From contig DVHM01000171.1 in assembly GCA_018712125.1 (NCBI GenBank), positions 1 to 9,868 of the forward strand: a stretch of DNA of 9,868 nucleotides, written 5' to 3'. The notes below the pieces were generated by a model that did no database searches, was not told where the DNA came from, and was given only the letters and a program-made list of their open reading frames with translations. A program made the position numbers and the translations under genes. Source of the stretch: Pullilachnospira_A gallistercoris. Its GTDB lineage: Bacteria > Bacillota > Clostridia > Lachnospirales > Lachnospiraceae. Shown here in pieces: positions 1-6,072 of the stretch. The stretch's first letter is position 1. Each line of letters starts with the position of its first letter.

Positions 1-1
1 C

Positions 2-220
2 CTCCTGTACACTGCTTTTGGCTTGTCAGAAGATAGAAAATATTTATATAATATATATTATACCGACGTGCAAGAAAACACAAGCCCTTTTTCCATCCCT
101 GACGTGTCTTTGATTGTAAAAAATGGAATCCGCATACCTGAACAGATATACGTGTTGTCGAAATCCGAAATAGGCGGATCGACAAGTAAGATAGGTGCAT
201 CATATAAAAAAACAGAGTAA
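2..220 (+). CDS. C-terminal end of an unrecognised protein (5' end outside window)
   Basis: This frame is open from the left edge and ends at TAA 218-220, giving 72 residues. A TTG at 23 could start it, but the frame stays open upstream and no ribosome binding site precedes that TTG, so it is more likely the tail of a longer gene. The peptide is rich in Tyr, Ile and Ser and carries no motif I recognise; no membrane segment or signal peptide is visible. It is more AT-rich than the genes to its right. It is convergent with hipA, whose terminator lies between them. It could also be a chance open frame, since only the C-terminus is visible and no family can be assigned. Confidence 0.4.
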   Translation, partial: LLYTAFGLSEDRKYLYNIYYTDVQENTSPFSIPDVSLIVKNGIRIPEQIYVLSKSEIGGSTSKIGASYKKTE

Positions 221-227
221 ATGTCAA

Positions 228-250
228 GGTAAATTCGAAAAGCATTTACC
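228..250. repeat. Short inverted repeat after the left-edge partial gene
   Basis: GGTAAAT (228-234) and ATTTACC (244-250) form a perfect 7-bp inverted repeat around a 9-nt loop, starting 8 nt after the TAA of the left-edge gene. No T-run follows, so it is not a standard intrinsic terminator, although it could be a weak transcript-end hairpin. I see nothing else in 251-386. Confidence 0.3.
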
Positions 251-386
251 AAACGGTTCTCCTTCCCGCCGTCCGGCCGCATCCCGCCTGTTATGTGAGG
301 AGAGAGAAATCTTATCTTTTCCCCTCAGCGTCAGTGTACAAGGAATTATTCCGCCGCAGTACCAAATTTCCCGTGCCAAACATGAC

Positions 387-412
387 AAAAGCGCCGGCCT
401 GTGCCGACGCGC
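387..412 (-). terminator. Probable intrinsic terminator of the hipBA operon
   Basis: On the minus strand the arm at 403-412 pairs with the arm at 391-398. This gives eight G/C-rich pairs with a 2-nt bulge and a 4-nt loop, followed directly by TTTT (387-390 read on the minus strand). It lies about 40 nt beyond the hipA TAG. The U-run is short, so termination may be partial. Confidence 0.6.
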
Positions 413-450
413 TCATTTTATCGGATATGAAACAGAAGGTGTTCCTATCT

Positions 451-1608
451 CTACCTTCGGGACATGTCCCGTAAAATCTCTCCCAGAAACTCCTCCACAC
501 AGTCCCTCACATCGTCCGCGATCACACTCGCTCTTCGCTCCGAAATACCGCCTGACTCTGCCACTGCCAGGAGCTCCTTTTTCCCAGGATTTCTTCCGTT
601 TCCATGAACAGTTGTCGCATGCTCTCCGCCCAGAGAACTGCTGTAAGTCAGGTCGTAGGCCGGCGAGAGTATCCACCGCTGCTCCCCTTCCAGATAGAGG
701 TATGAGAAATTTCTGGAATGATCATCACGATTATGGGCAAATACATTAAAACACATCTGCCGGTACAGTTTTTCCATCTCCCCCGGATCTTCTGTCAATG
801 CCCAGGTAAGCTTCATCAGGATTTCGTAGTCCAGATTCGGAATCCGATGGGATGTCTCCAGCAAAGCGCTGACCGATATCATATGAATCCGTTCCTCATC
901 GCCATTTTCGTTTCTCCTCCTGTCGAACCGCCTGGTTCCAAAATACCCCCTGCATTTTTCCGACGGGAACAGCCGTGTTTCCGCCATGGAAATCCCACAG
1001 GCCTTTGCACACTGTGCGTAGCGATATTCCTGATATCCGATATCCATATCGTCCTGTGACGATGGAAATTTTATGATCCACTCTTCGCCGTCAACCTGAG
1101 TCAATATTTTCGGGCGCGCTCCACCGGAAGAACCGCCCAGGGCAAACAGCTCATCCAAAGCATCCACCTCTTCCCTCATCCGTGTCCGCAAAACTCTGGC
1201 ACATTCCTCCGCAATCTGGTCCAGATCCATAATCTCTCTGTTTTTCTCCAGCTCCATATCCGGCTGATAAGTCAGCGCCCCCATACCGGAATTTCCCACA
1301 ATAGCTAAACGGTCCAGATTCCCCACTTCACGGGGATTCATATGATGTTTCAACATCAGCCGATCCACCAGCAAACGCCCCCATCCATCCGGCAGACTGT
1401 CAGCAAACACACCAAACAGTCCATCAAAGGGATCCATATCGGGCAGAAATACTTTCGATTCCAGCGGCAGTGAAAAGGGGCTGATGGAGAATCCGTCAGA
1501 AATCCAATCCCTGTCATATGCAAAAGCCGCAAAACGATTCTGGTGCAGAGCCAGTGTTCCGACTTTCCTGTCCCCGTAAAACACGTTAAGTTGCCTCGTC
1601 GTTTTCAT
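451..1608 (-). CDS. hipA: HipA-family serine/threonine kinase toxin
   Basis: A 385-residue HipA-family protein. HipA kinases phosphorylate a cytoplasmic target (glutamyl-tRNA synthetase for E. coli HipA) and are held in check by the partner HipB. Visible features are the N-terminal HipA subdomain (about 5-110, with DGLFGVFADSLPDGWG at 62-77), the Gly/Ser loop GGSSGGARPK (158-167), the probable ATP-binding Lys180 in WIIKF, the catalytic stretch NRDDHSRN (293-300, with Asp295 and Asn300 aligning to the E. coli catalytic Asp and Asn), and the metal-binding Asp319 in SPAYDLT. All key residues appear present, so the kinase should be active. The start ATG has AGGAGG at 1615-1620. The gene overlaps the end of the XRE gene by 23 nt, so the two are probably translationally coupled. 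At 385 residues it is shorter than E. coli HipA (440) but complete. The target cannot be told from sequence. Confidence 0.9.
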   Translation of the reverse strand: MKTTRQLNVFYGDRKVGTLALHQNRFAAFAYDRDWISDGFSISPFSLPLESKVFLPDMDPFDGLFGVFADSLPDGWGRLLVDRLMLKHHMNPREVGNLDRLAIVGNSGMGALTYQPDMELEKNREIMDLDQIAEECARVLRTRMREEVDALDELFALGGSSGGARPKILTQVDGEEWIIKFPSSQDDMDIGYQEYRYAQCAKACGISMAETRLFPSEKCRGYFGTRRFDRRRNENGDEERIHMISVSALLETSHRIPNLDYEILMKLTWALTEDPGEMEKLYRQMCFNVFAHNRDDHSRNFSYLYLEGEQRWILSPAYDLTYSSSLGGEHATTVHGNGRNPGKKELLAVAESGGISERRASVIADDVRDCVEEFLGEILRDMSRR

Positions 1609-1879
1609 TGATTACCTCCTCAATGGTAAGAAACGGGACTTCCGTAAACAATCTCTCCAGTTCCTGCTGCATCCCCAGCGCCACTGCCAGCTTTGTCAGA
1701 GAGAGCAGGGAGATCTGCCCGGTGCGCTCGAACCGTTTCAGCGATCCCAGACTTACTCCCGACTTCTCGCTGAGTTTTTCCTGGGAAATTTTTCTCCTCC
1801 GCCGAACCGCACGCACCCTCTGGGCGATCTCCCTGTCAATTTCTGTTGGTGTCTTCTTCAGAAAATCAAAGTTATTCAT
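1586..1879 (-). CDS. hipB: HipB-like XRE-family antitoxin / repressor
   Basis: A 97-residue protein with an XRE-type helix-turn-helix at about residues 31-51 (ISQEKLSEKSGVSLGSLKRF). It is preceded by a very basic stretch (RVRAVRRRRK, 21-30) and followed by an acidic tail. Its position directly upstream of hipA with a 23-nt overlap marks it as the HipB-type antitoxin, which in the family binds HipA and represses the operon. No Shine-Dalgarno sequence precedes the ATG. Instead a strong promoter ends 7 nt before it, so the mRNA would begin at or next to the start codon. A later GTG start around residue 22 is possible but would trim the N-terminus close to the helix-turn-helix. The HipB assignment rests on context; the sequence itself shows only an XRE regulator. 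Confidence 0.85.
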   Translation of the reverse strand: MNNFDFLKKTPTEIDREIAQRVRAVRRRRKISQEKLSEKSGVSLGSLKRFERTGQISLLSLTKLAVALGMQQELERLFTEVPFLTIEEVINENDEAT

Positions 1880-1880
1880 A

Positions 1881-1936
1881 GATCATATTTTAACCAAAAC
1901 TGGCCAAAATATCAAGTTCTGGATCAAATATGATCC
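1881..1936. promoter_or_regulatory. Inverted repeats framing the hipBA promoter (candidate operators)
   Basis: GATCATATTT (1881-1890) recurs in perfect inverted form as AAATATGATC (1926-1935), centres 45 bp apart. The distal copy is also part of a local palindrome, GGATCA-AATA-TGATCC (1921-1936). The proximal arm overlaps the -10 box and the distal arm lies upstream of the -35 box and over the hydrolase stop codon. This arrangement would suit repression by a dimeric XRE protein bound at two sites. It does not match the E. coli HipB operator (TATCC-N8-GGATA). Operator function is inferred. Confidence 0.5.
1887..1915 (-). promoter_or_regulatory. Sigma-A-type promoter of hipBA, near-leaderless
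   Basis: On the minus strand TTGATA (1910-1915), a 17-nt spacer and TAAAAT (1887-1892) form a near-consensus promoter. Only 7 nt separate the -10 box from the hipB ATG, so the expected transcription start coincides with or touches the start codon. The promoter begins just after the stop codon of the upstream hydrolase gene. Confidence 0.75.
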
Positions 1937-2826
1937 TCAATAAATGCCACTGTATCCTTGAGGATCTCCATACTCTCCGGCGTTCCCCGGCCTGTGGTTG
2001 CAAAAGCGTGGAAACAGTCAGGGTAGGATTTATGGCGGCACTCAATACCATTCTTCTCCAGTCTCTCAACGATCACTTCCGAATCCACTGCCAGCGTCTC
2101 GCTCTCGTCCCAGGCCAGAAGCATCGGCGGCATGTCGTGCATATCGTCGTAGTAGGGGGAAGCGTAAGGATTCTTCACGTCCGCATCCACACAATAGAGC
2201 TCCTGCAGCCATCGCAAGCCATCCGGTGTCACCGTAAAGTCCTTGTTTCCCTCACGTTCACGGTTCAACGCCCCGCTCACATCGATAACCGGAGAATAGG
2301 GAATCACGCCTGCGGGCATGGTCACGCCATTGTCACGGGCTTTCATAGCCGTGACAATAGAGAGATATGCTCCGCCGCTCTCGCCGATGAGAAAGACCGG
2401 TTTTCCCGGGTGTTTTTTCAGAATTGCCTGATAAGCGGTAAAGCAGTCGTCCACCGCCGCCGGAAATTTGTCCTCCGGCGCCAGCCGATAGGAAAAGGCG
2501 TAGACCGGAATCTTCGTCTCCCCCGCCAGCATGGAGGCATACCCTCTCGATGAAAAGGCGTTCCCGCAGATCAGACCGCCTCCGTGAATATAGATGATGA
2601 TTGCGTCCTCCCTGGAATTTTCTGGCACAGAAAGTTCCGCGTCCATATCGCCGACCTGATCCGGTACAAAGGTCACGCCGGGCTCCGTCACCATCCGCTC
2701 CTGAGCTGCCTGGATCGTATTGCGCAACTGAATCGGATCTGCGGATCCGTCAAAAGCCGGCGCAAATCCCTTTTTCATCATCATCTGCATTGCCATCTTC
2801 AACTGTTCCATCTGTTCACTTGCCAT
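1924..2826 (-). CDS. Alpha/beta hydrolase, hormone-sensitive-lipase family esterase
   Basis: A 300-residue cytoplasmic hydrolase expected to cleave short-chain carboxylic esters; the substrate is unknown. It has the hallmarks of the HSL (bacterial family IV) group: oxyanion-hole HGGG (81-84), YRLAPE (113-118), nucleophile elbow GESGG with Ser150, a probable acid Asp240 in AWDES, and His273 in CFHAF, so the triad looks complete. No signal peptide is seen; the N-terminus is Met-rich and probably helical. I chose the ATG at 2824-2826 because AGGAGG lies 8 nt upstream. The frame remains open to an ATG at 3000, but the extra 58 residues lack a ribosome binding site and resemble no known part of the family. 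It is divergent from the TetR gene, which is the obvious candidate regulator. No convincing promoter was found for it. Confidence 0.88.
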   Translation of the reverse strand: MASEQMEQLKMAMQMMMKKGFAPAFDGSADPIQLRNTIQAAQERMVTEPGVTFVPDQVGDMDAELSVPENSREDAIIIYIHGGGLICGNAFSSRGYASMLAGETKIPVYAFSYRLAPEDKFPAAVDDCFTAYQAILKKHPGKPVFLIGESGGAYLSIVTAMKARDNGVTMPAGVIPYSPVIDVSGALNREREGNKDFTVTPDGLRWLQELYCVDADVKNPYASPYYDDMHDMPPMLLAWDESETLAVDSEVIVERLEKNGIECRHKSYPDCFHAFATTGRGTPESMEILKDTVAFIEDHI

Positions 2827-3016
2827 AAGTAAAACCTCCTCTTTTCTGTCTGTTTCCGGCAGCGCCTCCCCGATATCATTCCGGCATCTGCCCGGTTTCT
2901 GTTCACAGCTTAGCAGGATTTTTCCCGGCAGACCACCAACAGCTTTTTCGCGATGTTTCATCATCCGCCATTCAGGAAAATATGTCTTTTTATCAAACAC
3001 TTTGTCGGATTTACTC

Positions 3017-3045
3017 TTGGACCAGATGGCAAATCATGGTATACT
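3017..3045 (+). promoter_or_regulatory. Sigma-A-type promoter of the tetR gene
   Basis: TTGGAC (3017-3022), a 17-nt spacer and TATACT (3040-3045) form a good promoter. It would give a leader of about 50 nt before the TetR ATG at 3105. Confidence 0.65.
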
Positions 3046-3088
3046 TCTCTCATACAGCAAGACGCAAATTCAAACTTCGGCGAACCCC

Positions 3089-3103
3089 GGAAAGGAACTT
3101 TCC
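3089..3103 (+). promoter_or_regulatory. Hairpin covering the tetR ribosome binding site
   Basis: GGAAAG (3089-3094) and CTTTCC (3098-3103) are perfect inverted arms around a 3-nt loop, immediately before the ATG. The Shine-Dalgarno AAAGGA (3091-3096) lies inside the left arm and loop. The element could dampen translation as an RNA hairpin or serve as a small DNA operator; the sequence cannot distinguish these. Confidence 0.35.
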
Positions 3104-3104
3104 C

Positions 3105-3710
3105 ATGAAACGGACCAACCAATTCGCGCGGACCGACCGCGACATCGTAAACGCTTTCCTCACGCTGCTGGATCAGAAATCCTTTGAAAAGATTACCGTG
3201 GCGGACATCATCGGCGAGGCACGCATCAACCGATCTACCTTTTATCAGCATTTCCAGGACAAGTACGCCATCCTGGAACTCCTTCAGGAGACATACGCCA
3301 GGGAGCTGGGCGATCTGATCAACTCCTTCACGACATCGGACACCTTTTTCGATCTGGAACAGATCGACCGGATCATGAAGGAATATTTTGCCAAAAAACG
3401 CGGGGAACTGAAAAAGCTTCTGGCCATCCGTACGGAGACCGTCAATATCGAGAAGATGATGGAGGAAGTTTTCGCTGAATATATCCAAAAAAATCATTTC
3501 CTCCACTCGGATCTGGAGCTCGCCATGTTTTCCGGGCTGCTGGTCAGTTTCTTCTCCTACTATCTGGATCATCCGGAAATCGAGGATAATTTCTCCAGCC
3601 AACTCTTTACTTCCTATTTTGACATGACGCTGCAGTTTTTCCGCATGCAGGATATTCCCCAGGCCCGGGAAGAGTTTCTGGCTCTGATACGAAAATACGC
3701 GGCGCCGTAA
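3105..3710 (+). CDS. TetR/AcrR-family transcriptional regulator
   Basis: A 201-residue regulator with a TetR-type N-terminal DNA-binding domain: the helix-turn-helix spans about 30-50, with ITVADIIGEARINRSTFYQHF followed by DKYAILELL. The remaining 150 residues are helical and form the ligand-binding and dimer domain, with no recognisable ligand signature. TetR proteins usually repress a neighbouring gene until a small molecule binds. The adjacent divergent esterase is the likely target, as is the tetR gene itself. I placed the start at the ATG at 3105 because AAAGGA sits 8 nt upstream and the protein then begins just ahead of the DNA-binding domain. The frame is open back to 2982, but that stretch contains the promoter. 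Confidence 0.88.
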   Translation: MKRTNQFARTDRDIVNAFLTLLDQKSFEKITVADIIGEARINRSTFYQHFQDKYAILELLQETYARELGDLINSFTTSDTFFDLEQIDRIMKEYFAKKRGELKKLLAIRTETVNIEKMMEEVFAEYIQKNHFLHSDLELAMFSGLLVSFFSYYLDHPEIEDNFSSQLFTSYFDMTLQFFRMQDIPQAREEFLALIRKYAAP

Positions 3711-3747
3711 CGGGGAGGCCACCGAAGAATTCGTTTCCACTCCATTT

Positions 3748-3778
3748 TTCTCTCTCGCGTTTTCTTCTCTCTCGCGTT
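3748..3778. repeat. 14-bp direct repeat between convergent tetR and uma2 genes
   Basis: TTCTCTCTCGCGTT occurs at 3748-3761 and again, identical, at 3765-3778, with a 17-bp period. It lies between the TetR stop (3710) and the Uma2-protein stop (3787), in a 76-bp gap with no convincing terminator hairpin. The only other pairing is CGGGGAG (3711-3717) with CTCCCCG (3779-3785) across a 61-nt loop. Confidence 0.5.
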
Positions 3779-3786
3779 CTCCCCGC

Positions 3787-4593
3787 TCACGCCTGCTTCG
3801 CCCACTCCCCGATCCGGGCGAAGGAGAGCACCAGCTTTCCCTCGTAGATATTGACCGGGATATCCCCGTCGATCGGATAAATAACCGGGTAAGTCTCATC
3901 CTCAAAAAAATACACCAGAACCACCTTCTGATAGGGATCTACCAGCCAGTACTCCCGCACACCGGCGTTCTGATACTTTGCCAGCTTGATGGTATAATCC
4001 TTCCGCTTCGTGCTGGGGGAGATCACTTCCAGCACAAAATCCGGCGCGCCCAAGATGCACCGGCGGATAATCTGATCGGGGTTGCAGACGATGACCACAT
4101 CCGGCTCCACCATAGTCCGATCGTCATTGTCCAACTGCACGTCCACCGGGGAGATAAAGGGCACACAGTCCCCCTTCTGTTCGATGATAAAATTCGATAT
4201 CTGGCGGTGCAGTTCGCCCGCCATCAGTTGATGGAAGGTCGCCGGAGCTGTCATATCATAAAACACACCGTCGATCAGTTCCACCCGCTGATCATCGGGA
4301 AGGGCATAGTAATCTTCCAGGGTATATTCCCCCTGCCGCTTTCCGCCACACCCCGCATGGTATGCCACGGCTTCTTCCGCCACATATGACACGGAATCTT
4401 CCCCCACATATGGCAAAGACTCCCCCGCACTCAACACCCGCTCAAGGGCTTCGAGCGTGGCGTACCTGGGATGCTTTGTCTCCCCGGTAAAAATTTTCTG
4501 AATCGTCCCAAGGGGAACGCCGGAAAGCTCCGAGAGCTGGTCAAAGGTGTATCCCTTCTCCTGTTTTCTTCTTTTCAGATCTTCAATATTCAT
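3787..4593 (-). CDS. XRE helix-turn-helix fused to a Uma2-family nuclease-like domain
   Basis: A 268-residue two-domain protein. Residues 1-57 are an XRE-type DNA-binding domain (YTFDQLSELSGVPLGTIQKIF at 15-35). Residues 58-88 are a linker containing a duplicated 8-residue unit. Residues 89-265 match the Uma2/DUF820 family, a PD-(D/E)xK nuclease-fold group. Visible landmarks are RVELIDG (103-109), His121, EPDVVIV (163-169), VLEVISPST (187-195), Lys203 and GVREYWLVDP (211-220); Asp165, Glu189 and Lys203 are plausible catalytic residues and all are present. The ATG at 4593 has GGAGG 7 nt upstream. The Uma2 role is not established; proposals include DNA cleavage or mobile-element-linked functions. 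The fused DNA-binding domain would direct the nuclease domain to specific DNA and could let the protein control its own promoter. It is divergent from glgC. Confidence 0.85.
   Translation of the reverse strand: MNIEDLKRRKQEKGYTFDQLSELSGVPLGTIQKIFTGETKHPRYATLEALERVLSAGESLPYVGEDSVSYVAEEAVAYHAGCGGKRQGEYTLEDYYALPDDQRVELIDGVFYDMTAPATFHQLMAGELHRQISNFIIEQKGDCVPFISPVDVQLDNDDRTMVEPDVVIVCNPDQIIRRCILGAPDFVLEVISPSTKRKDYTIKLAKYQNAGVREYWLVDPYQKVVLVYFFEDETYPVIYPIDGDIPVNIYEGKLVLSFARIGEWAKQA
4366..4413 (-). repeat. 24-bp tandem duplication in the linker of the XRE-Uma2 gene
   Basis: Two 24-bp units, 4366-4389 and 4390-4413, match at 20 of 24 positions. They encode the consecutive octads PYVGEDSV and SYVAEEAV at residues 61-76, and a decayed third unit begins AYHAG. 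The in-frame duplication lengthens the linker between the DNA-binding and nuclease-like domains. Confidence 0.7.
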
Positions 4594-4610
4594 CCTTTTC
4601 CCTCCGATAC

Positions 4611-4673
4611 TTTTTCAACCTTATTTTACCCGTTTTTCAACCGTTTTTCAACCGTTTTATGTTTTTTATCAAC
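4611..4673 (-). repeat. Helically phased direct repeats in the XRE-Uma2 promoter
   Basis: On the minus strand the motif GGTTGAAAAA occurs three times, with a fourth degenerate copy GTTGATAAAA. Using the CAAC core on the + strand, the copies are at 4616, 4638, 4649 and 4670, spaced 22, 11 and 21 bp. This is close to whole turns of DNA, so all copies face one side. Two copies are an exact 11-bp tandem (4631-4652). The array spans the promoter from upstream of the -35 box to the expected transcription start. Confidence 0.6.
4623..4651 (-). promoter_or_regulatory. Sigma-A-type promoter of the XRE-Uma2 gene
   Basis: On the minus strand TTGAAA (4646-4651), a 17-nt spacer and TAAAAT (4623-4628) form a good promoter with a leader of roughly 20-25 nt to the ATG at 4593. 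The -35 box and the spacer consist of the direct repeats, so any protein binding them would block RNA polymerase. Confidence 0.7.
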
Positions 4674-4712
4674 TTTTCTTTTGCAAAAAATTTTGGATTC
4701 ATTTACTGCGGG

Positions 4713-4722
4713 ACAAATTTGT
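4713..4722. repeat. Perfect palindrome upstream of glgC
   Basis: ACAAATTTGT is a perfect 10-bp palindrome in the AT-rich region between the divergent XRE-Uma2 and glgC genes, about 100 bp upstream of the glgC -10 box. It may be an operator, but short AT palindromes arise easily by chance. Confidence 0.25.
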
Positions 4723-4822
4723 AAAATTTCACAATCAATTTTTAAAAAATAAACCCTCCGCAAAATTTTTTTGTTAAATTTGCATAAAGTCAAGAAAAGG
4801 TCTGTACGTTTTTTTGAACAAA

Positions 4823-4831
4823 TGGTATAAT
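4823..4831 (+). promoter_or_regulatory. Extended -10 promoter of glgCD
   Basis: TGGTATAAT (4823-4831) is a consensus -10 box with an extended TG element. No good -35 box sits at the normal distance, which is typical of extended -10 promoters. The expected start near 4838 gives a leader of about 26 nt, ending in the ribosome binding site AGGGGG (4851-4856). Confidence 0.75.
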
Positions 4832-4863
4832 TTTTTTATCTTTATGAAATAGGGGGATAAAGA

Positions 4864-6072
4864 ATGGAAAAAGAAATGATTGCCATGCTGTTGGCAGGAG
4901 GACAAGGCTCGAGACTGTACGCCTTGACGGAAAAGCTGGCAAAGCCCGCCGTTCCCTTTGGGGGCAAATATCGTATCATTGATTTCCCGCTCTCTAACTG
5001 TGTCAATTCCGGCATAGATACCGTGGGAATTCTGACCCAGTACCAGCCTCTGGTGCTGAATGAATACATCGGCAACGGCCAGCCCTGGGATCTGGACCGT
5101 CTCTACGGAGGCGTTCATGTACTTCCGCCGTATCAGAAGGCATCCGGCTCAGACTGGTACAAGGGAACCGCGAACGCGATCTGTCAGAACATCTCGTTTA
5201 TCGAGAGATATCATCCCAAATATGTCATTATTCTGTCGGGAGATCAGATCTGCAAGCAGGACTACAGCGACTTCTTGAAATTCCACAAGGAAAAGAACGC
5301 GGAATTTTCTGTCGCTGTCATGGAAGTGCCCTGGGAGGAGGCCTCCCGCTTTGGCCTGATGGTGGCGGACGAGAACGACAAGATTACCGAATTCCAGGAG
5401 AAACCCAAGGACCCCAAGTCCAACCTGGCTTCCATGGGTATCTACATTTTCAACTGGGACATCTTAAAGCAGTATCTGCTGGAGGATGACGCGGATCCCA
5501 CTTCGGAGAACGATTTCGGAAACAACATCATCCCGAATCTTCTGAGGGATGGAAGGGACATGTACGCATATCACTTTGACGGTTACTGGAAAGATGTGGG
5601 TACCATCCACTCTCTCTGGGAGGCAAACATGGAAGTTCTCGATCCCGAGCACAGCGGTATCGACCTCTTCGATGAGAACTGGAAGATCTACAGCCGCAAC
5701 AGCGGCATGCCCGGACATCACATCGCTTCCACCGCCCATGTGGAAAATTCCATGATTACGGACGGCTGCAAAGTTGCCGGAACTGTAAAGCATTCCATCC
5801 TCTTTACCGGTGTCAAGGTTGAAGAGGGCGCCGTCGTTGAGGATGCGGTTATCATGGGCCAGACCATTATCCGGTCCGGAGCCGTGGTAAAACACTGTAT
5901 TGTCGCTGAGAATGTACTGATCGAGAGCGACGCCGTTGTGGGCGCAATGCCGGAAGACGGCGAAGACGGGGTTGCCACAATAGCCTCCAATGTCCGCATC
6001 GGCAAGGGCGCGAAGATCGGTCCCAAGGCTATGGTAAGAAATCAGGTAAAGGATGGTGAAGAAGTATGGTAA
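4864..6072 (+). CDS. glgC: Glucose-1-phosphate adenylyltransferase, catalytic subunit
   Basis: A 402-residue enzyme making ADP-glucose from ATP and glucose-1-phosphate, the committed step of bacterial glycogen synthesis in the cytoplasm. The nucleotidyltransferase domain (about 5-260) shows GGQGSRL (12-18), Lys27-Pro28, RIIDFPLSN (37-45), GTANAI (101-106), SGD with catalytic Asp127, FQEKP (177-181), and YWKDVGT (241-247). The C-terminal 285-400 is a hexapeptide-type beta-helix. The length is normal for the family. The start has AGGGGG 7 nt upstream. The conserved His-x-Tyr after SGD in familiar GlgC proteins is Gln-Ile-Cys here (128-130). The gene overlaps glgD by 7 nt, so the subunits are made together and probably form the GlgC/GlgD hetero-oligomer known in Firmicutes. 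No glgA, glgB or glgP lies nearby. Confidence 0.96.
   Translation: MEKEMIAMLLAGGQGSRLYALTEKLAKPAVPFGGKYRIIDFPLSNCVNSGIDTVGILTQYQPLVLNEYIGNGQPWDLDRLYGGVHVLPPYQKASGSDWYKGTANAICQNISFIERYHPKYVIILSGDQICKQDYSDFLKFHKEKNAEFSVAVMEVPWEEASRFGLMVADENDKITEFQEKPKDPKSNLASMGIYIFNWDILKQYLLEDDADPTSENDFGNNIIPNLLRDGRDMYAYHFDGYWKDVGTIHSLWEANMEVLDPEHSGIDLFDENWKIYSRNSGMPGHHIASTAHVENSMITDGCKVAGTVKHSILFTGVKVEEGAVVEDAVIMGQTIIRSGAVVKHCIVAENVLIESDAVVGAMPEDGEDGVATIASNVRIGKGAKIGPKAMVRNQVKDGEEVW

Noticed and set aside
195..749. A 184-codon plus-strand frame across the hipA 3' end and terminator
   Set aside because: It contains the hipBA terminator and antisense hipA sequence, with low-complexity Pro/Ser/Arg content typical of a chance frame.
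2827..3000. N-terminal extension of the hydrolase to an ATG at 3000
   Set aside because: No ribosome binding site precedes that ATG, the extra 58 residues show no family similarity, and AGGAGG lies at ideal distance from the ATG at 2826.
3711..3785. Terminator between tetR and uma2 (CGGGGAG/CTCCCCG)
   Set aside because: The 7-bp stem would enclose a 61-nt loop and no T-run follows, so it does not look like an intrinsic terminator.
2961..3905. A 314-codon minus-strand frame across tetR and the end of uma2
   Set aside because: It overlaps two well-supported genes; its repetitive Arg/Glu stretch comes from the 14-bp direct repeats and adjoining pyrimidine-rich DNA.
4611..4653. A short CRISPR-like repeat array
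   Set aside because: Units are about 11 bp with no spacers and only a few copies; they fit promoter operator repeats instead.
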